Shown: positions 20,696 to 31,969, counted from the first letter of the stretch. The stretch is 64,000 nucleotides of DNA from Selaginella moellendorffii (GCF_000143415.4 NW_003314287.1:565160-629159), one strand, 5' to 3'. Notes: generated by a model not told the origin, from the sequence alone. Translations and numbers: made by a program.

Positions 20696-21216
20696 TTCAG
20701 TCGTAATCTAGAGCTCTATTGCAAAAATGATTAACATTCAATGCAGGTGTACCACTCTGAAATGACCTAAGGATGTTGTCAGCACGAAAAAGAAGACCTT
20801 TACCACAATTTCGGTGCAAATCAACCGACCAGTCTATCTTTAAAATCCTTCTCGTTAGAAAGGAACGTGAAAGAAAAACGTTCGGTAAGCAACAGTCTTG
20901 GAGATCACCGAGGGAAAAAGAAGCGCCTCTTTCACCTGAAACGTAGAGCCCAGAGCTCTGCTGTAAATGTTTTGTGATTCCTACCTTGGACGCTGCGCAA
21001 ATGCCATGCTCACACTGTGTCATATAACAGCTTGTCCTCTGCACGAAAGTCATTGGTGTCAATTGCGATGCAACCTTTATAGAATCGTGGCCCACTCGAT
21101 ATGGATGTTTGATGTTTGTCTTGCAATGCCTTTCCAAAAATGCGATCGGCCTGCCTTCCCAAATATAATTGCCATCCCGGGACCTCCATCCAAATTCCCT
21201 CCTTTCCTTCCATTCG
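20696..21216. other. Upstream region of the first P450, no gene seen
   Basis: Mixed composition with short overlapping frames on both strands but no domain. It presumably contains the promoter of the P450 at 21217; I see no convincing TATA element. Confidence 0.35.
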
Positions 21217-22780
21217 ATGGACCTTGTCACCGCTTTCATTGTGCTCCTCGTGATCTTGCTCCCGATTCTTCGAGGCCTCTTTCAGCGGTCGCGGTTACCA
21301 CCATCACCATCTTTCGGACTACCACTAATCGGCCACCTCCATCTCCTGGGAAGAATGCCTCACCAATCCCTCCAAGCGCTGGCCAAGAAGCACGGCTCCA
21401 TTCTCTTCCTGCGACTTGGGATTATCCCTGCTGTGGTGGTTTCTAGCGTTGATCTGGCAAAAGAAGTACTCAAGAATCAGGATTTGACATTTGCTTCCAG
21501 GCCTTACTTTCTTGTCGGAGAGGATGTTGGCTACCACTTCATGGGGATGTCCCTCGCAGGTTACGGTGATCACTGGAAGAAGTTGCGGAGACTCTACACT
21601 TTGGAGCTCTTCACCGCTAAAAGGATTGATTCTTTCCTCTCGCTGCGCTTGGAGGAGCTCTCTCACATGCTGTCAGCTGTGTTATATGCACACGAGAAGA
21701 ATCAGGCCGTAAACATGAGGAACCTCTTGACATGTTTTACCTTCAACACCATCACCCGGATCTTGATGAACAAGAGGTACTTCCAGCACCAAGGAGAGGA
21801 GTTGCAAGGCATTGATTCCAGCGAAGCTAGTGTTTTCAAGGCCGTCTTGAGCGAGATCACAGAGATCTCCCTGCAGTTTCACATCAGCGAGTTTGTTCCA
21901 GCCTATCTCAGGTGGATGGACTTGAGCGTTTATCACATGAGGAGGCTGCATGCTGACCAGGACAAGTTTCTGCAAAAGATTGTCGATGAACATAAGTACG
22001 AGAAAAACAAATCCTCAAAGGACTTCATGGACCTCATGCTAGAGCTTTTCGATGGGGATCCCAAAGGAGACAACATGATAAAAGCTGCAATGACAGTAAG
22101 CCAAAGGCAATATTTTAGTCTCAAAACCAGGAACTTATTAAACTTACTTGCAGGAGCTTGTGTCAGCCGGAACAGAAACATCAGCAACTACTGTCGAGTG
22201 GACCTTCGGAGAGATCCTCCACCGTGCTCCACACGTCTTGACCAAAGCTCATGAGGAGCTCGACTCCGTTGTTGGACGCTCCCGGCTGGTGGACGAGGCC
22301 GATCTTCCACGCTTGCCTTATCTCCAAGCCATTATCAAGGAAGCATTTCGACTCCATGTCCCTGTTCCACTGCTTGTGCCTCACATGTCGATGCACGAGG
22401 CCAGTCTAGATGGCTATCACGTTCCAAAAGGAGCCACTACCATCGTCAACGCTTATGCCATCGGACGAGATCCAGCTCTGTGGGACAATCCCCTCGAGTT
22501 TCGTCCGGAGAGATTCCTTGGCAGTTCCATGGACGTCAAAGGTCAGGATTTTGAGCTGCTTCCGTTCGGCTCCGGACGAAGAGCTTGTCCGGGAATGGGC
22601 CTCGGGCTTAAAACTGTTCAGCTGGCTCTGGCAAACTTGATCCACGGCTTCGACTGGAAAGCTAGCGGGCAGAATGCGCTCGAGGAAGCTGCTGGTGCCG
22701 TCATCTGGTTGAAGACGCCGCTTGAAGCAGTGGGTTCTCCTAGACTTCAAGTTGAGGTGCTCACCTCCTGTCATATTTGA
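21217..22780 (+). CDS. Cytochrome P450 monooxygenase, A-type (71 clan), copy 1
   Basis: Two exons, 21217-22095 and 22154-22780, split by a 58-bp GT-AG intron in phase 0, encode 501 residues. In order: membrane anchor (about 3-22, DLVTAFIVLLVILLPILRG), proline hinge (LPPSPSFGLPLIGHLHLLG), I-helix oxygen-binding motif AGTETS (298-303), ExxR in KEAFR (356-359), FRPERF, and the haem loop FGSGRRACPG with the iron-binding Cys at about 438. All key residues are present. The enzyme should sit on the endoplasmic reticulum and take electrons from P450 reductase. The 71-clan architecture suggests specialised metabolism; the substrate is unknown. The start at 21217 is preferred over 21169 because it begins the anchor. 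It is closely related to the copy at 41612 and shares its intron position. Confidence 0.93.
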
Positions 22781-22963
22781 TTTGATAAATTCAGATATCA
22801 ACTACAATCAAAATGCTACCTGTTTACTTCGTCGTCATTTTGTGTTGAGTTGCGTACGTGTCGGAGATCAGCTGCACCGAATCGGGCAAAGTTACATGGA
22901 AGAGCCGAGGTTTTGCTGTTCTTCGCGGCATTCACGACAGAAAGCAGCTTGTACGAGCGTCTT

Positions 22964-25477
22964 CTAGCAATGTCGTTTCCTCGTCAGCTCCAAAACTTTC
23001 TTTTGCTCTTGCCACATCCCAGCGCTGCCGTACAGATTCGCCATCAAAGAGTATGCTGCCGGGTGCTGAGTATCAGTCTCCAAAAACTTGTCAAACGCAA
23101 CCTTCCCCATTTCCAGATCTTTCCACTTCAAACAAGCGCCTAAGATGGTCGTCCAAGTAACAGCAGTTGCAGGAAATGGCATTCTCTTCGCAGCTTCTGT
23201 AGCATCCTGTACCATATTAGCTCGTCCCAGCATGTCGATGAAACAATGATAGTGCTCGATCCCAGGTTGAATGCCAAACTCCCCAGATGCCATCCTTCGG
23301 AACAGCCTTTTTCCTTTCTCCACAAGACCAGCGCGGCTGCAGGCACTCAGGACGCACAGCAATGCGACTCCATCGACACCACCATCTTCTTTGGCCACCA
23401 TCTCCTGAAAAAACTGTAGAGCCTGCTCCGTATCACCAGCAGAACTGTATCCAGCCAAGAGAGCGGTCCAAGTCACCGAGTCCGTGTTCTTCATCGAATT
23501 GAAAGCTCGACGAGCTTTGCTGGTGCTGCCGCACTTCCCGTAGAAGTCCACTAGACCAGTAGCAACAAACTCTTCGTCCTCGAGTCCGTTTCTGCAAATC
23601 TCTGCGTAAATTGCTGTCCCTTCTTCAAGAGCCGCCAGCTCTCCACAGGCCATGAGCAGAGCGACACAAGTCCGGCTGTTTGGCACAAACCGACCTTCCT
23701 CCCGCATTTGCTGGTACGCTGCAAGAGCCAGCTCCGCCTCACCATTCCCTGCATAGCCTACGATCAGCCCATTCCAAGCCACTAAGTCGTGAAAGGTCAT
23801 CTTCTCGAAAACTGCTCGCGCGCTGATCATGCTTCCACACTTCCCAAACATCTCCACCAGTGCGCTGGCAACGAACACATGCACATCGAATCCACCTTTC
23901 TTGGCCTGTGAGTATATATCCGTTGCCTTCTGTAGCCACTCTACTTTCACCACCCTTCCGTTGATTCTCTCTCCTTCCACTTTTCCTGCTAGTCGACCAC
24001 AAGCCATTGCTGCTGCTACAAAGGTGCCACCATTCGGTGTACAGCCTTCGCCTTGCATACGCTCAAACAGCTTCCAGGCCATCTCTGCGTCTCCGTTTAC
24101 CAAGCACCCCAGAATGATAACATTCCACGAGACCACATCTCGTTGAGCCATCTGCTCGAAAACTCTGCGAGACTCTTCCAGGCTCCCACACTTTGCATAC
24201 ATGTCCACCATCGTGTTCGCGACCCGTAAGTGCGAGCTGAATCCCTGCTTTGCAGCCTCTGTATGTAACTTTCTCCCAACTTCAAGCATGACCTGTTGGT
24301 TGTTCTGGTGCCCAGCAAGATTCCCACAAGCCACCATCACTGCAACGAAAGTACGAGAATCTGGCAAGCAGCCTTCGTCCTTCATCCGCTCAAAAAGTTC
24401 CAAAGCCACTTCAGCCTCGTTACTCTCTGCATACCCCAAGATCAGCGCGGTCCAGGACACAACGTCGTGACGAGGCATGCTCTCAAAGACCGCAAAGGCA
24501 TCCTTCAAGCTGCCACACTTGACGTACATGTCGATCAAGCTGCATGAAACGAACAAGTTTGAGCAACAACCACTAGTTGAAGCTTGGACGTGTACCTCTT
24601 TTCCTCTCTCCATGCTTCCACCCTTGACAAGCTTCCCGTTAAGTCTCTTCCCTTCTTCTTTGTCTGCCAAGTTACCACAAGCCATGAGCGCAGCGACAAA
24701 AGTTCGAGTATCTGCCTCCAGTTCCAGTGATGCCATGACAGAAAATAAATCCAACGCCAGCTCGCTCTCCCCGTTATCCACATATCCTTGTAGCAGTGCA
24801 TTCCATGCTACAAGATCAGGTGACGGCATCTTGTCGAAGGCCATACGAGCGTCCACCATGCTGCCACACTTCGCGTACGTAGTAACGAGCATACTTCCAA
24901 TGAAAACGTCCGAGCGATAGTTATTTGCCAGAGCTTGGGAGTGAATGGCCATTCCCTTCTGTAAGCATCCCATCTTCACAAGCTTCCCACCGACTTGCAT
25001 GGCTTCTTCCTTTGTCGCCCAGCTGGAACAGGCCATCAGTGCAGGAAGATACGTTCGAGCGTTTGGTTCGCTGCCTTCTCGTCTCATATCTTCAAAGAGC
25101 TGGAGAGCAACTTCACACTCTCCATTGACTGCGTAGCCAGCTATGAGCGTGTTCCACGATATTACACTGTGAACCGGCATCTGGTGAAACACCTTGTGAG
25201 CTTCCGGCATGTTCCCACATTTCGCATACATGTTCACCAATGAGTTCCCCAGTGATGTATTCCACGGAAAGAGGCCGCTCTTCAACACAGTTGCATGAAT
25301 TTCCTGGCCACCTTTTATGTCCTTCGAGCGGCCGCATGCTTTTAGTGCAGCCATCAGACTGCAGGCATCCACTGTCACCTTCTGGTTTTCGGGAGCATTC
25401 GCAAAAGGCAAGGAACTGGAACATCTTGATGATAGTTTTTGCTTGTAAACCCTCGTCCGACAGGTGAGCCGATACAT
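22964..25477 (-). CDS. PPR protein of the PLS/E class without DYW
   Basis: An 837-residue intronless gene with a long PLS tract (for example HSVISWNTLIAGYAVNGE, DLVAWNGLIVGYAGNGE, DSVTWTALLAGYSSAGD). It ends with the start of an E region (YHCFIDMLGRANMVQDA, YSLMANLYGSAGMWQEQ) and stops at RKRHC with no deaminase domain. Such proteins bind organellar RNA and may recruit a separate DYW protein for editing, or act in stability or splicing. Three of its L-type repeats carry an extra block of about 20 residues (for example GGKLVKMGCLQKGMAIHSQA). It is convergent with the P450, with 183 bp between the stops. Confidence 0.9.
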   Translation of the reverse strand: MYRLTCRTRVYKQKLSSRCSSSLPFANAPENQKVTVDACSLMAALKACGRSKDIKGGQEIHATVLKSGLFPWNTSLGNSLVNMYAKCGNMPEAHKVFHQMPVHSVISWNTLIAGYAVNGECEVALQLFEDMRREGSEPNARTYLPALMACSSWATKEEAMQVGGKLVKMGCLQKGMAIHSQALANNYRSDVFIGSMLVTTYAKCGSMVDARMAFDKMPSPDLVAWNALLQGYVDNGESELALDLFSVMASLELEADTRTFVAALMACGNLADKEEGKRLNGKLVKGGSMERGKEVHVQASTSGCCSNLFVSCSLIDMYVKCGSLKDAFAVFESMPRHDVVSWTALILGYAESNEAEVALELFERMKDEGCLPDSRTFVAVMVACGNLAGHQNNQQVMLEVGRKLHTEAAKQGFSSHLRVANTMVDMYAKCGSLEESRRVFEQMAQRDVVSWNVIILGCLVNGDAEMAWKLFERMQGEGCTPNGGTFVAAAMACGRLAGKVEGERINGRVVKVEWLQKATDIYSQAKKGGFDVHVFVASALVEMFGKCGSMISARAVFEKMTFHDLVAWNGLIVGYAGNGEAELALAAYQQMREEGRFVPNSRTCVALLMACGELAALEEGTAIYAEICRNGLEDEEFVATGLVDFYGKCGSTSKARRAFNSMKNTDSVTWTALLAGYSSAGDTEQALQFFQEMVAKEDGGVDGVALLCVLSACSRAGLVEKGKRLFRRMASGEFGIQPGIEHYHCFIDMLGRANMVQDATEAAKRMPFPATAVTWTTILGACLKWKDLEMGKVAFDKFLETDTQHPAAYSLMANLYGSAGMWQEQKKVLELTRKRHC

Positions 25478-25805
25478 TAGAAGTCATCTTCAGGCTGCAG
25501 CTTAGGCCATCTGAAACATAAAGAGCTTAGGCACAGATCAATTTGACCCAGGATTACCAAACGTACTGTGTTGTACTCGGGAAATAGTTCCTGGACGAAC
25601 GTCTAAGGTAATCTTCGAACAATCTATTCGTTTTGAGAAGCAAACACATTAAAGTTAGCATGGATTCGCTGCCTAAATTTCTAAGTCACGCCAAGAGTAT
25701 ATACCTCTGCTGTTACTTTTGTTAATGCTCGCTAAGTGGAGGACCGTTGGGGGGCCAGGAGCTTCATATATGTTCGAGCACTTTCCCTCTCTCCGGGCAA
25801 GGAAA
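25478..25805 (+). promoter_or_regulatory. Divergent intergenic region with a TATA box
   Basis: This 328-bp region separates the divergent PPR and glucanase start codons. TATATA at 25698-25703 is a plausible TATA box for the glucanase. An in-frame ATG at 25719 would add 29 residues before the signal peptide and is less likely to be the start. Confidence 0.45.
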
Positions 25806-26948
25806 ATGGCCGCCCCAAGGGAATGGATCCTCGCTCTCGTCCTGCTCATAATCGTCAATCTCTCCCTCAAAGGTATGAATCGAAAGAACGTACCACCTTG
25901 AGATTCTCTAAAGCGCTCCTCCATTCCAGCGTCCTCCACCAGCAGCATCGGCGTCAACTACGGAAGAATGAGCGATAATCTCCCATCCCCAGCCCAGGCA
26001 GCACAGCTCCTGATCCAGCACGGGATCACGAAGGTAAAGCTCTACGACGCTGATCCATCGGTGATCTCCGCCTTCGCCAGCACTGGAATCCAGATCGCCG
26101 TATCGATGTACAACGAAGTAATCTGGCAGCTGGCCTCGAGCCAAGAACAAGCCGATAGCTGGCTCGCCTCTGCGATTCTCCCTCACCTGGCGGCTAACGC
26201 AAGCATTGAGATGATCCTGCTCGGCAACGAGGTACTCACCCGCGCAGATCCAGCGCTGGCGCCCCAGCTCGTCCCGGCAATGCGAAATCTCCACAAAACC
26301 CTAGTCACCAGGGGCCTGGATTCCAGAATCAAGCTGACAACGAGCCACGCGATGGACGTCCTGGATTTCTCGCGCTCTTTCCCGCCCTCGGCTGGTATAT
26401 TCCGCCCCGGAATGGAGGAGACGATGAAGCCCCTCTTGGACTTCCTGGCGGAGACCTCCTCGCCGTTCCTGATCGATGCTTACCCCTATTTCGCGTACAG
26501 GGACGACAAGGGGGAGCATATCGATCTGGAGTTTGCGCTTCTCGACCCCAACTCATCTGGGACCACGGATTGGATCACTGGATTGCACTACCCGACGATG
26601 CTCGACGCCCAGGTGGACACAATCTATGCCGCGATGGGCAGGCTGGGCTATGGCAACGGCGAGGTTCGTGTCATTGTTGGCGAGACTGGGTGGCCATCGG
26701 CAGGCGACGAGAGGAATTTCGGGGCTGGGATGGAGAATGCGAGGAAATTCGTGCAAAATCTCGTACGTAGGCAGCAGCAGGGACTAGGAACGCCATTGCA
26801 TCCAGAAGTTTCCATTGAATCATACATCTTTGCGCTGTTCAATGAGGATTTGAAGCAGGGGAGCACAGCAGAGCGCAACTTTGGCCTCTTCTATCCCAAC
26901 ATGACACAAGTGTATAGCGTAGAGTTTTCTTTAAACATGTTTAAATAA
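25806..26948 (+). CDS. Glycoside hydrolase family 17 (beta-1,3-glucanase-like)
   Basis: Exon 1 (25806-25872) encodes the signal peptide MAAPREWILALVLLIIVNLS. A 57-bp phase-1 intron follows, then exon 2 (25930-26948), giving 361 residues. The mature protein starts with the family hallmark IGVNYGRM (29-36). The proton donor is Glu123 in LLGNEVL and the nucleophile is Glu274 in VGETGWPSAG, both present. An intron just after the signal peptide is typical of this family. There is no C-terminal X8/CBM43 domain and no clear GPI signal, so it is probably a secreted apoplastic enzyme acting on callose or related 1,3-glucan. A gypsy element starts 4 bp after the stop codon. Confidence 0.93.
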
Positions 26949-26952
26949 ACTG

Positions 26953-27126
26953 TGTGAGGGCCAAGTGTACGGCTATGATGCTGTATATTAATATTAGCAT
27001 AATGGATTTTGGTAGCCGTCGGATTGGTTTCAATCCGGACCACTCGCTCTTGTATATAAGTTAGGGTTTTTGGGCTAATTGATATGCACATTTCTGTATT
27101 CCCTTTCCATATTTCATGCACTCACA
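26953..27126 (+). repeat. 5' LTR of the 5-kb element
   Basis: It contains TATATAAG near 27055 as a TATA box and shares all but nine of 174 positions with the 3' LTR. At most of the differences this copy has T where the 3' copy has C. Confidence 0.93.
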
Positions 27127-27127
27127 T

Positions 27128-27145
27128 TGGTGGAGATGAGGGGCA
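27128..27145 (+). other. Putative primer-binding site
   Basis: TGGTGGAGATGAGGGGC starts 1 bp after the 5' LTR. It begins with TGG as needed to pair with the CCA end of a tRNA. It is not the initiator-Met type used by element A; I cannot name the tRNA. Confidence 0.55.
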
Positions 27146-27359
27146 TCTTTGATTGTCTCTGGGGAGTGCTTGGATTTGGGATTTCGGTTTAGATCTAGCT
27201 TTTGCATTGTCTAGATCTAGCTTTTTCCATTTCCTTTCTTTTGTTCTTTCCTTTCAGGATTTTGGTTTAGATTTAGCTTTTTGCATTGTCTAGATCTACC
27301 ATTTCTTTCCAGCTTTTTGTCATTTCTCTTCTTTTGCTCTTTCTTTCTCATTCATTTTC

Positions 27360-28292
27360 ATGGCCGATCCGCAATCTCCTCCTTTGACTCTAGAGCAGCA
27401 GTTGGTTCAATTGCTTGATGCTATGCGCTTGCAATTGAACAACCAAACTCAGTTGATGGCGGCGTTCACGGCACATGGTACAACTCCTCCTGCTTTTGGT
27501 GCCAATCCTCGCGTTCGGCCGGAGTTCTTTCATGGGAATCTTGGGGATGATGTGTACCATTGGTTCGATCACTTCACGGTGATTGCCACATATCATTCTT
27601 GGGATGATGCTCGACGTTTGCGTGAGTTCCCCACATGTCTTCAAGGGACGGCATTGCAGTGGTACAATGGATTGAGCGTAGCTACTCGTGGCGATTGGAG
27701 TGTTCTTCCGGACGTCTTCAAACGCGCCTTCGGACACGCCGACGATTGTGATGATGCCTTCCAACAATTGCATCGTCTTCGCCAAGGGCCATCTGAGTCG
27801 GTGATGCAATTTGGCATTCGTTTCCGAAGTCTTTTGCTTCGTGCAGAGCCAAATATGTCGGAGCGGATCAAGCTAGGTATGCTGTGGCTAGCACTTCGTC
27901 AAGATCTTGTCGGACTTGTGCATGCACTTGCTCCTGCCACTCTTGACGATGCTCTTCGCTTGGCACAACGTTATGAGACATCGCCTCTTCCACTTCTTGC
28001 TACACGTCCTTTAGCTCCACTTCCTATGAGTGATGGTCCTGTTCCCATGGAGGTTGATGCTGCTGCTACTCGAGTCCAAGGACAAGGGCGAGGACGTGGT
28101 CGTGGCCGTGACGTTCGTTGCTGGGCGTGTGATGAAGTTGGTCATACTTATCGGCGTTGTCGGCGCTTTCCGGATTGGCGACCTCCATTTCCTGGGTGGA
28201 GACCTTGGCGTCAGCAACGTCCCGTTGGTGCTGCTGCGGTGGAAGGTTTGGATACCGAGGTGCATTCGGGAAACGAGGAGTCGCGCGAGTAA
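27360..28292 (+). CDS. Gag of the 5-kb element (intact)
   Basis: A 310-residue frame. Residues about 55-210 form the retrotransposon gag domain (VYHWFDHFTVIATYHSWDDA, LQGTALQWYNGL, VMQFGIRFRSLL). A basic RGRGRGR stretch and one CCHC zinc knuckle (CWACDEVGHTYRRC) follow. It would form the capsid and package the element's RNA. Unlike pol it contains no stop. Its end overlaps the pol frame, so pol would need a -1 frameshift or another recoding event. Confidence 0.88.
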   Translation: MADPQSPPLTLEQQLVQLLDAMRLQLNNQTQLMAAFTAHGTTPPAFGANPRVRPEFFHGNLGDDVYHWFDHFTVIATYHSWDDARRLREFPTCLQGTALQWYNGLSVATRGDWSVLPDVFKRAFGHADDCDDAFQQLHRLRQGPSESVMQFGIRFRSLLLRAEPNMSERIKLGMLWLALRQDLVGLVHALAPATLDDALRLAQRYETSPLPLLATRPLAPLPMSDGPVPMEVDAAATRVQGQGRGRGRGRDVRCWACDEVGHTYRRCRRFPDWRPPFPGWRPWRQQRPVGAAAVEGLDTEVHSGNEESRE

Positions 28293-31200
28293 TGGAGGGA
28301 CCTTGCGCGAATAAGTTAGTGACCCTTCCATCTTTCTTTCGGGAGTATCATCAAGGGGTTCACTCGGCACCGGTTCATCCAGTGTTTACTTTCCAAGCTC
28401 GTTTTTATAACAAGAGGTCTCCTATTCTTCTCTCCGTGTTGGTTGATATAGGTTCGAGTTTATCTTCTATTGCTCGACCTGTTGCCACATGTTGTCGTCT
28501 ACACTTGCGTCGTGCGGCGGATCCAATTTTCATTCTTTATGGCAACGGCCGTACACATGCATGTGCACGAGATGAGGCGGACCTGGTTGTGCGTGTGGGT
28601 GATCTCGAGCTTGAGTTGCAGTCGTTGCGGGTGGTGCCGAGTCAAGCTTTTGACCTCATTCTTGGTATGGATTGGTTGCAGCACAATCATGCCAAGTGTG
28701 ACTTTGAGGCTTTTCCCCCTTGTCTCATACTTCCTTATGTTTCATCCATTCCTCTCACTTCCGTACCTCTTCGTCCCTCTACTTCTACCTTTGCTTCCAT
28801 TACTTTTGTTCCCCCATTATTTCCTCTTGTGTTTCCATCTTGTTCTGCTCTTCCCTTTTCCGATCCCTCCGATGATCTTTGTGTTGCAGCTGTTGACCAA
28901 CTCATGAAGGAGTATTCTGATCTCTTTGAATTTGACCTATCGTCTGGGGCCAAGATTGCCACACGTCATCCCATTCCAACCGGGGATGCTCGTCCAATCA
29001 AGGTTCCTGTTCGTCGTCGGTCACCCAAGGAGATCAAGATTTTACGTGCAAATGTCAAGGAGATGTTGGAGAAGGGTGTTATTCGGAAGTCACGGAGTCC
29101 TTGGGCATGTGAACCTCATCTTGTGATGAAGCCTGATGGGAGTATTCGTTTCTGCATCGACTATCGTCCGTTAAATGAAGTGACGATCCCGGACGTGTAC
29201 CCTCTTCTTCCTCACACTGCTGATCTCTTAGATCGTCTGGGGCGAAGTCGTTGGTTCACCAAGCTAGATCTTGCTTCTGGGTATTGGCAAGTACCGATGG
29301 CTGAAGACGATATTCCTAAGACTGCTTTTCATACACTATTTGGTTTGTACGAGTTTTTGGTGATGCCGTTTGGTTTGAACAATGCTCCAGCAACTTTTCA
29401 GCGGATGATGGACGAGGTTCTTTGCGATATGCTGGAGGTGACGGCTGACTTCATTGATGATGTCTTGATCCACTCGGAGGGGACGTGGGAGGAGCATGTT
29501 CGTGATGTTTGTAAAGTGTTGGATCGGCTACACGACGTTGGTTTAAAGCTGAAGCGGTCGAAGTGCGTGTTTGGGTCCAAGGACACAACTTATCTTGGGT
29601 ACCGTATTTCTCGTGAGGGTTTGCAAGTTGATCCTGACAAACTTGTGGCTGTTCTAAAGTTCCCTACTCCGAAGTGTGTGAATGATGTGCAGCATTTTTT
29701 GGGTAAGGTGCAGTATCTCGGTCGTTTTGTGGATCATCTTTCCAATCGCACTATACCATTGCGAGCGTTGCTGAAGTCATCAACGTCATCTTTCATCTGG
29801 TCTCCCGATTGTGAGCGGGCGTTTGTGAATCTCAAAGAGCTATTGACGACTCCTCCGATTTTGGCATATCCTGACTACACTCGACCTTTTATTTTGCGCG
29901 TGGATGCTTCTGACATTGATCTTGGAGGTGTGTTGATGCAAGAGAGCTCGAGTGTGCCTGGTCAGCGCCATCCCATTGCATACATAAGCCGTACATTACA
30001 ACCAGCGGAGATGAACTACTCCACAACGTAGAAGGAGTGTTTAGCAGCAGTCTGGGGTTTCGAGAAACTTCATGCCTATCTACATGGTTCTCGGACGTTA
30101 CTTGAAGGTGACCATGCTGCTGTTACTTCATTATTGAAGCGGAAGAACCTGGTTAGTCGTAATGCTCGATGGGCTTTGAAGCTTCAGATATATGATTTCG
30201 ATGTTGTTCATCGCCTAGGGAGTTCTATGGCTGATGCTAATGCCCTTTCTCGAGCTCCTCTTCCTTCTCCACTCACTTCTCATGTTTCTGACGAACCTGT
30301 TGTTCCAACATCTGTGGATTTTCTAGATGAGGATTCTGTGCCGTCGGCGGTTGCTGTCCTTGACGTTCAGTGTCCACAGGGCGTAGAGCAAGATCTACCT
30401 TCTCTGGATGAGGTTCGCGAGGCTCAAAAGATTGAGCCGTGGATTCGAAGGCTTCGAGATGGGTTTGAGAATCCTGCATCACTTGCTGATGACTTGCCTT
30501 TTCGGCATTTACATTCTCAATATCGCCTTGAAGATGGCTTTCTTTATTTTGTGGGGACGGATCCTGATGCTCATTTACGGCTGGTGGTGCCTTCGGTGTT
30601 TATTCCGCGGTTTCTCCATGCCTACCATGATTCTCCTATTCTAGGTGGGCATATGGGACACTGTCGTGTCACCGAGAAGCTGCGCAGATCTTTCTATTGG
30701 CCAGAGATGCGACGTGATATTATCCGGTATGTGCGTAGCTGCGTTTGGTGCCAAGCTCGTAATACTCCCCCTTGTGCTGCGGAAGGACGGTTGGAGTCAA
30801 TTGCAGTTTCTCGTCCGTTTGAGTTGGTGGCGTTTGATCTTATGGGACCTTTTCCGCGATCGACTACTGGCAATGAGTATGTTATTATTGCTTCTGACTA
30901 CTTGACTCGTTGGGTGGAAGTTGGTGCTCTTGCTAGTGCCTCTGCAACTGCTGTTGGATACTTCCTCCTCAATCGAGTGGTGTTCTAGCATTTTTGTCCA
31001 GAACGGATTCTTTCGGATAATGGTCCTGCATTTATGGCTGAGGTATTTCATGTTTTGACATCTCGGTTGGGGATACGCCACACTTTTACGAGTGCTTATC
31101 ATCCACAATCAGACGGTCTGGTGGAACGGCTCGTTCGGACATTCAAAGGGATGATTGCGAAGTATGTGAACTTTCAACATTCGGATTGGGATGGTTATTT

Positions 31201-31759
31201 GCCGTCTCTTCGGTATGCTTATGTCACAGGGGTGTAGAGTTCTGTTGGTGCTTCACCATATAAACTTCTATATGGTCATGATCCAATATTACCAACAGAG
31301 CTGGGGTTACCTTCGCGATTGCCATGAGCTCCTGATGCTAGGTCATGGGATCAATATTTGACAAGCATTCTTCCACTTGTCCGAGCAGAGTCTGTTGAAC
31401 ACTTAGGCCGTGTACAAGTGGGACAACAACAACGCTACAATTCCCATCATCGTCCACCAGCGGAGTACAAAGTGGATGATTTAGTGTTAGTCCGTTTTCC
31501 CCATCTTACGGTACGTGGTTTATCTAAGGGGCTCCTTGCGCAGTGGAAAGGACCGTATCGGGTGTTGCGGCAAGTTGGACCACAAGTTTATGAGGTTCGG
31601 CATGACGTTCAGCAGGCCGATCCTCCGGAGATTGTGCATGTGCAGCGGTTAAAACGCTTCATACAAAGGGATCAAGAGCAGTTAATACCGTCTACAGATC
31701 CACCGATGCCTCCTCCTGACGTTCCTCCAGATCCCGGCCCATCTACAAGAGAACCCTGA
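28157..31759 (+). pseudogene. Pol polyprotein of the 5-kb element, four nonsense codons
   Basis: A single frame encodes, in order: protease (LSVLVDIGSSLSSIA, where the active-site loop reads DIG), reverse transcriptase (KLDLASGYWQVPM, MPFGLNNAPATFQRMM, active site FIDD), RNase H (LRVDASDIDLGGVL) and integrase. Integrase has HHCC residues near 30640-30750, catalytic residues in VAFDLMGPF and ILSDNGPAF and Glu in LVERLVRTFK, then AQWKGPYRVLRQVG. The frame is broken by TAG at 30029, 30986 and 31235 and TGA at 31325, and by nothing else: there are no frameshifts over 3.6 kb. Each stop is one C-to-T step from CAG or CGA. The start given is the first ATG in the frame and is arbitrary. Confidence 0.88.
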
Positions 31760-31775
31760 CGGCCTTCCATTATTC

Positions 31776-31791
31776 CGAGAGGAGGGGATGA
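31776..31791 (+). other. Polypurine tract of the 5-kb element
   Basis: A purine-rich run, GAGAGGAGGGGATGA, ends directly at the TG of the 3' LTR, where plus-strand DNA synthesis would be primed. Confidence 0.75.
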
Positions 31792-31965
31792 TGTGAGGGC
31801 CAAGTGTACGGCTACGATGCCGTATACTAATATTAGCATAGTGGATTTTGGTAGCCATCGGATTGGTTTCAATCCGGACCATTCGCTCCTGTATATAAGC
31901 TAGGGTTTTTGGGCTAATTGATATGCACATTTCTGTATTCCCTTTCCATATTCCATGCACTCACA
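31792..31965 (+). repeat. 3' LTR of the 5-kb element
   Basis: 174 bp, TGTGAGGG...CTCACA. Followed by the ACTG target duplication. Confidence 0.93.
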
Positions 31966-31969
31966 ACTG

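Larger units (their letters stand above)
26953..31965 (+). mobile_element. Complete Ty3/gypsy element with 174-bp LTRs
   Basis: The element is 5013 bp. Both LTRs are 174 bp, begin TGTGAGGG and end CTCACA. They are flanked by ACTG at 26949-26952 and 31966-31969, a 4-bp duplication (or 5-bp AACTG if the terminal A is shared). Gag (27360-28292) and pol (about 28157-31759) lie in different frames, pol being -1 relative to gag. Pol contains protease, reverse transcriptase, RNase H and integrase with a GPY/F-type end but no chromodomain. The LTRs differ at nine positions, all transitions. Four in-frame stops disable pol. A 3' fragment of the same family lies at 50070-50690. Confidence 0.93.

Noticed and set aside
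21169-21216. Earlier in-frame ATG for P450 copy 1
   Set aside because: It would place 16 polar residues before the membrane anchor; the ATG at 21217 gives the normal P450 N-terminus.
25719-25805. Earlier in-frame ATG for the GH17 gene
   Set aside because: It would bury the signal peptide 29 residues inside the protein.
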